Of a stretch of 64,000 bases of DNA, positions 60,273-64,000 are shown one piece after another; the stretch's first letter is position 1; every line of letters begins with the position of its first letter. Where the stretch lies: positions 124,001 through 188,000 of the forward strand of contig NZ_CAKTGT010000003.1 in the NCBI RefSeq assembly GCF_934561735.1, in the 5' to 3' direction. The translations under genes were made by a program, and so were the position numbers. The DNA is from an uncultured Eubacterium sp. Its GTDB lineage: Bacteria > Bacillota > Clostridia > Oscillospirales > Acutalibacteraceae. The notes beneath the pieces were generated by a model that saw nothing but the letters and a program-made list of their open reading frames with translations, did no database searches and was not told the origin of the DNA.

Positions 60273-60309
60273 AAAACAGGTTTCAATATGGTGTTTTTTA
60301 TGAAAGGAG
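60269..60309 (+). promoter_or_regulatory. AU-rich hairpin next to the hsp20 ribosome binding site
   Basis: CATAAAAAACA (about 60268-60278) pairs with TGTTTTTTATG (60292-60302), an almost pure A-U stem directly beside AAAGGAG (60303-60309). Such weak stems can act as RNA thermometers; here the binding site lies just outside the stem, so the case is suggestive only. Confidence 0.4.
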
Positions 60310-60318
60310 CGATGACTT

Positions 60319-60774
60319 ATGTTGATGCCTAGTGTATTTGGTAAAGATTTGTTCGATGACTTTTTTGATTTTCCGTTTTACGATGACGGAGCAACGGATA
60401 AGCTTGAAAAAAAGCTGTACGGTCACAGAGGTAAAAACCTCATGAAGACCGATGTTCAGGAAACCGACAATGATTATGTTATGGAAATGGATTTGCCGGG
60501 ATTCTCAAAAGACGAAGTCAAGGTTTCTCTTAAAGACGGATACCTTACAATCAGGGCTGAAAAGGGTCTTGACGAAGAAGAAAAAGACAAAAAGACCGCA
60601 AAATATATCCGCAGGGAGCGTTATGCGGGTGCTTGCGAAAGAAGCTTTTATGTAGGCGATATTAACGAAGCAGACATCAAGGGCGAATTTAAGCACGGTA
60701 TCCTTAAATTGACAATTCCTAAGGAACAGCCTAAAAAAGAGATTGATACAACAAAATATATCGAACTCGATTAA
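60319..60774 (+). CDS. hsp20: Small heat-shock protein, Hsp20/alpha-crystallin family
   Basis: The 151-residue protein has an N-terminal hydrophobic, Phe-rich arm (DLFDDFFDFPFYDDG), the alpha-crystallin domain (about residues 40-140) with METDLPGFSKDEVKVSLKDGYLTI-type strands and the end motif FKHGILKLTIPK, and an IPK/IEL-type C-terminal tail. It holds unfolded proteins during stress. Its control is unusually layered: CIRCE, promoter, leader ORF and an AU hairpin. Confidence 0.95.
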   Translation: MLMPSVFGKDLFDDFFDFPFYDDGATDKLEKKLYGHRGKNLMKTDVQETDNDYVMEMDLPGFSKDEVKVSLKDGYLTIRAEKGLDEEEKDKKTAKYIRRERYAGACERSFYVGDINEADIKGEFKHGILKLTIPKEQPKKEIDTTKYIELD

Positions 60775-60815
60775 TTAAGCAATTGTTTTCTCCTCTTACA
60801 AATAAACAATCAAAA

Positions 60816-60855
60816 GACCGTCGCAGGTGTAAAAGCCTGCGGCGGTCGCTTTTTA
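60816..60855. terminator. Terminator between hsp20 and the acyltransferase gene
   Basis: GACCGTCGCAGG pairs with CCTGCGGCGGTC, followed by CTTTTTA; the far end overlaps the acyltransferase stop codon, so it works on both strands. Confidence 0.8.
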
Positions 60856-61905
60856 TTTGCTTTTTTTGCTTTCGTATATACCGAAAAACCTTTTGAAAAA
60901 CGGCGGCATAATTTTTATCATAACCCACTCTATTGCAATGATAATCACAAATGCCAAAATTGCCGGGAATGTGTGTATCTGCATATGAAGCAATTTTTCG
61001 AGCATACGAATAACGATATACATAAAAATCAAATGTGTATAAAAGATAATAATCGTATTTTTGCCCATAAACGGTAAAAATCTAAACTTGATTTTTTTCG
61101 TCAAAAGTTTTGTCAAGCCGCAAAGCGAGCAAACAGTGCATATAGCCGACGCAAACATAAAAGCAATGTTTCCAAACTTATATTCGGCAAAAGACACCCT
61201 TGAGTTAATGAAACAAAGTACCATACCCACAATAAACAAAGCTATATCGATGACAACATTTTCTTTTCTCTCTTTTTGAATTTGACCGAACAAATAGCCT
61301 ATATAAAAGAATACAGCCGCCATAAAAACATACTTTAATCTGTAATACTCACCCAAAGGAACGGAAGAAAGCAAAATGCCGACAGGTACAAACAAAATAT
61401 GGAGCACGGCAACAGGAACGCTTTTGTAATTTATCTTTGTTTTTTGGCAAACAAATGTAATCAGATATTCAAGCATATAAGCCATAAACAGCGTAAATAT
61501 AAACCAAGAGCCCGTATATGACGATTTACCGAGCAAAAAGTCAATTACCTGCCCTTTTAAATCATAATTGGCAAAGCCCTCGGAGCCGAGTGCATATCGC
61601 ATTGCTTCAACCGCAATTGCAATAACGCCGTCCCACAAAAGAAACGGCAAAAACAATGTTTTGATTTTTCTGACTATTCTTTCTTTGTAATCCGATATAA
61701 CTGGATTGAAAAGAAGCCCGGACAAAAAGAAGAACAAAGCCATATGAAATGATGTAAAATATTTGAGCACATATTCAATAGGCTTGCCGCTGATTTCATA
61801 TCCGGAATAAGTATGGAGCAAAACCACGGACAAAATGCCTATTCCTTTAAGCACATCTATGTATTCGATTCTTTGCTTTTTGGCAGTTTCAAGCGAATCT
61901 TTCAT
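60853..61905 (-). CDS. Acyltransferase-3 family membrane protein
   Basis: The 350-residue protein has about ten helices and the family opening RIEYIDVLKGIGILSVVLLHTYSG (about residues 12-35), including the H motif (LLHT) and a following FTSFHMALFFFLSGLLF loop. Acyltransferase-3 proteins O-acetylate cell-surface sugars or peptidoglycan from the membrane; substrate unknown. GGGG site before the ATG; promoter at 61936-61964. Confidence 0.9.
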   Translation of the reverse strand: MKDSLETAKKQRIEYIDVLKGIGILSVVLLHTYSGYEISGKPIEYVLKYFTSFHMALFFFLSGLLFNPVISDYKERIVRKIKTLFLPFLLWDGVIAIAVEAMRYALGSEGFANYDLKGQVIDFLLGKSSYTGSWFIFTLFMAYMLEYLITFVCQKTKINYKSVPVAVLHILFVPVGILLSSVPLGEYYRLKYVFMAAVFFYIGYLFGQIQKERKENVVIDIALFIVGMVLCFINSRVSFAEYKFGNIAFMFASAICTVCSLCGLTKLLTKKIKFRFLPFMGKNTIIIFYTHLIFMYIVIRMLEKLLHMQIHTFPAILAFVIIIAIEWVMIKIMPPFFKRFFGIYESKKSK

Positions 61906-61935
61906 TAAAATTCCCCTTTATAATGTTATGTTTAT

Positions 61936-61964
61936 ACTATACCATATACCAAAAATTTAAGCAA
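61936..61964 (-). promoter_or_regulatory. Promoter of the acyltransferase-3 gene
   Basis: Minus strand TTGCTT (61959-61964), 17 bases, TATAGT (61936-61941). Confidence 0.6.
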
Positions 61965-61990
61965 GGCAAAAAGTGTTTTCGACACGCTAT

Positions 61991-62320
61991 AGGCTGTTGA
62001 GAAAGTTTCTGAATTTCGTTTTCTTGCGAAGGAAGATGTACCTCGTCAAAACATATTCCGTATAGGACAAAACAAAGTTTTGTAATTATACTACATATGT
62101 TTTTCCTCTTTCCAAAAAATCAAATGATTTTTTGGAATCCTTCTTCTTTCGACTGAGCAAAAAACGAAAAACGCCAAAAGTGCCGTAAACTCAATGTTTG
62201 CGGCACTTTTCTTTAAATAGTATTATTAAATTAATAGTATTCCGGTATAGGCAAGCCTATACCCTACTTAATGTGTGTTAATATAATTTTGGCGTGGTTC
62301 AGGGGCTTTATCGACAGTCT
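61991..62320 (-). repeat. MITE-like dispersed repeat, copy 3 (inverted, enlarged)
   Basis: This 330-base copy runs in the opposite direction (starts AGGCTGTTGAGAAAG, ends CTTTATCGACAGTCT). It carries the conserved core (GCTCAGTCGA, CTTCGCAAG segments) and the covarying stem (62178-62190 with 62196-62208). An extra roughly 110 bases lies between CCTCG and TCGACTGAGC, with its own palindrome around 62114-62137 (CCAAAAAATC/GATTTTTTGG), and a second insert around 62230-62260 holds a GGTATAGGC/GCCTATACC palindrome. Confidence 0.75.
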
Positions 62321-62413
62321 GTGCCGTGGGTTTTAAACCCACGGCTCTTAATCGATGCAAAATTTAGATTTCGCCATACCAAAACTTATTAAAAAGGTTT
62401 ATATAACAACACA
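62321..62413. other. Non-coding end of the 508-base gap, with a long palindrome
   Basis: Directly next to repeat copy 3 is the palindrome GCCGTGGGTTT/AAACCCACGGC (62323-62345). The rest up to the lipoprotein gene holds nothing recognisable. Confidence 0.5.
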
Positions 62414-62842
62414 TCAATACCACTTGTTAATCCAACCGTCTTTGTCAGTTGATATTTTTGTAGATGTTTCCTTTACGCCGCCGTCATTGGTTTTTTCTGT
62501 TGACTCCTGCGTTGTTCCCCTGTAATCAGAATTTAAAGTTGTGTTTTGCAAAGCACTTGTCGTTTCGTTCAAAACGGGAGCCGAGCCTTTTGAAAACTCA
62601 ACCTCGTTGTTTGAACCGTTATTAGGCTTTTCTTCGGTTGAAGCACCACTTTTTGCGGTAACGGTTGCTTTTTTTGACGATGTTTTTTCAACATCCGAAG
62701 CAGATTCAAACAGCACCGATGTGTTTTTGTTTTCAATCTTATTGTCAACCGTTGCCCCTGTTTGGGTTTTAACGGACGAACAAGCGGCACATACGCTTAC
62801 AATCACCATAAAAGCCAACACAAGCGTTACTGCCCTTTTCAT
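62414..62842 (-). CDS. Short lipoprotein of unknown function
   Basis: The 142-residue product has a lipoprotein signal peptide MKRAVTLVLAFMVIVSVCAAC (lipid Cys about residue 21), and then a low-complexity Ser/Thr/Asn/Lys region to the end (DNKIENKNTSVLFES...TDKDGWINKWY). I recognise no domain. Its ATG overlaps the stop of the upstream leucine-rich-repeat gene by one base, suggesting a coupled surface-protein pair. Confidence 0.75.
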   Translation of the reverse strand: MKRAVTLVLAFMVIVSVCAACSSVKTQTGATVDNKIENKNTSVLFESASDVEKTSSKKATVTAKSGASTEEKPNNGSNNEVEFSKGSAPVLNETTSALQNTTLNSDYRGTTQESTEKTNDGGVKETSTKISTDKDGWINKWY

Positions 62843-64000
62843 TATTGTGTTCCTCCGTTTCTGATCATATCAAACACAGATTCCCTAACGGTTACTTCAA
62901 CATCCTCATCATCAACGACTTCGCCGGCAACACCGTAAAACGAGCGTTTTACAATCGGAGAATAAAAGTACCATCCGTCGATATTTACATACGCACGCAC
63001 CGACAATGTGAGTTCCCTTTGATTTTGAGGTATTTTTGTGATTACAAGATTAAAATCGGTAACATCGGCATTTTTAGAAACATTTGCGGCTTTGATTTTT
63101 TTATACGCATTGTCTGCATCAAGCACATCCGTATCGCCGTAATTAAGCAAAAATCCATATTCAACAGAATCCGAAAGGTCTTCCAATCCTTCAATTTCTT
63201 TCCAGCTGAAGCCAAAACGAAGTCCGTAATCCGACACTCTGATTTGAGCACCTTTTGAATTTGCAAATCCGCCGGTGTCTTTGAACTCATACATATTTGT
63301 TGACATACTTGTGGTTTTTTTCTCAATTAACTCTTTAAGTGCACTTATACCTTTTTCAAGTTGTGCAATAAAGGTGTATTTAAAACCTGTATTGTTTGAA
63401 GCGTCAAAAGACAATTTGTTGCTTACAAAAAGATTTACATTGCTCGGAATATCAAGATACAGTGACCTTGCCTTAGGCAAAAACAGAGTTTTAAGCGACC
63501 CGCAGTTTTCAAACACATTTTGAGCATTGTTTTTGCAGTCGGCAACATTTGGACAGCACAATGTTTTAAGGCTTGAGCAATTTTTAAACATTGCGTTTTT
63601 AATTTCTTTAATCAATCCGAGTTTAACTGTTTTTACATCAGAGCCTTCAAAAGCACTCTCATCTGCATTTTTACAGTTTTCAAAAACCGCCGAATTAATA
63701 CCCGAATAAGCGAAAGCATAAGAACCTACATCCGTTATACCTTCCGAAAGCAAATTGCATTTTAAATCATTACAAAGATAAAAAGCAAAATCTCCGATTT
63801 TACAAACCGAATTAGGCAACGATATTTCTTTTATATCTGTATATCTAAAACAGTTTTCATCGATACCGACAAGCTTGATTCCGCCGATTTCTTCCGGAAC
63901 GGTAACGGTTTTTGAAGCACCCAAATATGCTTTTACCATACCGTTGTCATCAACAACAAATTCGGAAAGCTCATCGATATAATAATCGGCACAGAAGAAT
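62842..64000 (-). CDS. BspA-type leucine-rich-repeat surface protein (N-terminus off the window)
   Basis: The frame is open to the right edge (FFCADYYIDELSEFVVDDNGM precedes the internal Met at 63939), so the start is outside the window; at least 385 residues are visible. Leucine-rich repeats of the BspA/LRR_5 type occupy the first half: TVPEEIGGIKLVGIDENCFR, ISLPNSVCKIGDFAFYLC and LLSEGITDVGSYAFAYSG. A second half is a beta-rich region of unclear kind (about 200 residues, ending RESVFDMIRNGGTQ). Such proteins are extracellular and often adhesive. Confidence 0.85.
   Translation of the reverse strand, partial: FFCADYYIDELSEFVVDDNGMVKAYLGASKTVTVPEEIGGIKLVGIDENCFRYTDIKEISLPNSVCKIGDFAFYLCNDLKCNLLSEGITDVGSYAFAYSGINSAVFENCKNADESAFEGSDVKTVKLGLIKEIKNAMFKNCSSLKTLCCPNVADCKNNAQNVFENCGSLKTLFLPKARSLYLDIPSNVNLFVSNKLSFDASNNTGFKYTFIAQLEKGISALKELIEKKTTSMSTNMYEFKDTGGFANSKGAQIRVSDYGLRFGFSWKEIEGLEDLSDSVEYGFLLNYGDTDVLDADNAYKKIKAANVSKNADVTDFNLVITKIPQNQRELTLSVRAYVNIDGWYFYSPIVKRSFYGVAGEVVDDEDVEVTVRESVFDMIRNGGTQ

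Noticed and set aside
1..64000. CRISPR arrays, tRNA and rRNA genes
   Set aside because: No regularly spaced direct repeats, cloverleaf-type sequences or rRNA-like segments were seen; a tRNAscan-type run was not possible.

Overview
The window looks like chromosome from a low-GC, spore-forming member of the Clostridia, most likely an Oscillospirales/Ruminococcaceae-type gut bacterium. The evidence is the AT-rich sequence with strong AGGAGG ribosome binding sites and consensus -35/-10 promoters, an intact sigK, the Clostridia-type order leuS-rsfS-yqeK-nadD and ftsY-smc-rnc-plsX, a three-ORF glutamate synthase, an Amt-PII fusion, and several Thr-rich linker surface proteins. No rRNA, tRNA, CRISPR array, prophage or complete insertion sequence was seen. 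Taxonomy is inferred from gene content, not from a marker search.

Layout. 1-2.8 kb (-): truncated nucleotide-sugar dehydratase and a secreted CHAP-domain protein. 2.9-10.2 kb (+): vitamin-type ECF S component behind a folded leader, rlmB, an 805-residue degenerate P-type-ATPase-like protein, DegV, a pseudouridine synthase, a LuxS-like protein whose catalytic Cys is Ser, a DUF1858 protein and a membrane-anchored protein. 10.2-12.9 kb (-): MATE exporter coupled to a cytoplasmic GH30 enzyme. 13.0-13.8 kb (+): HAD phosphatase with a probable leaderless mRNA. 13.86-14.1 kb: first copy of a MITE-like repeat. 14.2-21.2 kb (-): ammonium assimilation block (glnA, amt-PII, three glutamate synthase parts), with terminators placed just ahead of glnA and amt. 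21.3-29.6 kb (-): CapA-like protein, Ca/Na exchanger, CD1247-like acidic protein, efp, aroQ, rpsU, a secreted Fn3 protein and an ECF sigma factor/beta-propeller pair. 29.7-47.6 kb (-): a nearly unbroken housekeeping run from an RNA methyltransferase through dprA, topA, trmFO, plsX, rnc, smc, ftsY and nadD to leuS. 47.7-51.7 kb: HPr-kinase-like P-loop protein overlapping a DUF4430 lipoprotein, sigK, a GNAT-like protein and an EamA exporter. 51.75-51.98 kb: second repeat copy. 52.0-57.4 kb (-): polar amino acid ABC transporter and an M16C peptidase. 57.5-61.9 kb: SNF transporter, DNA glycosylase, YaiI-family protein, CIRCE-controlled hsp20 and an acyltransferase-3 protein. 62.0-62.3 kb: third repeat copy, inverted and enlarged. 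62.4-64 kb (-): lipoprotein and a truncated leucine-rich-repeat protein.

How it works together. The nitrogen block covers ammonium uptake (Amt with its own PII domain), capture into glutamine (GlnA) and transfer to 2-oxoglutarate (split glutamate synthase). The long minus-strand run covers translation, RNA modification, chromosome segregation, membrane lipid initiation and NAD synthesis. The most unusual elements are the pseudo-P-type ATPase, the LuxS Cys-to-Ser protein, the repeat family with a covarying hairpin, the layered hsp20 leader, the two candidate leaderless genes and the attenuator-like terminators in the glutamine block.
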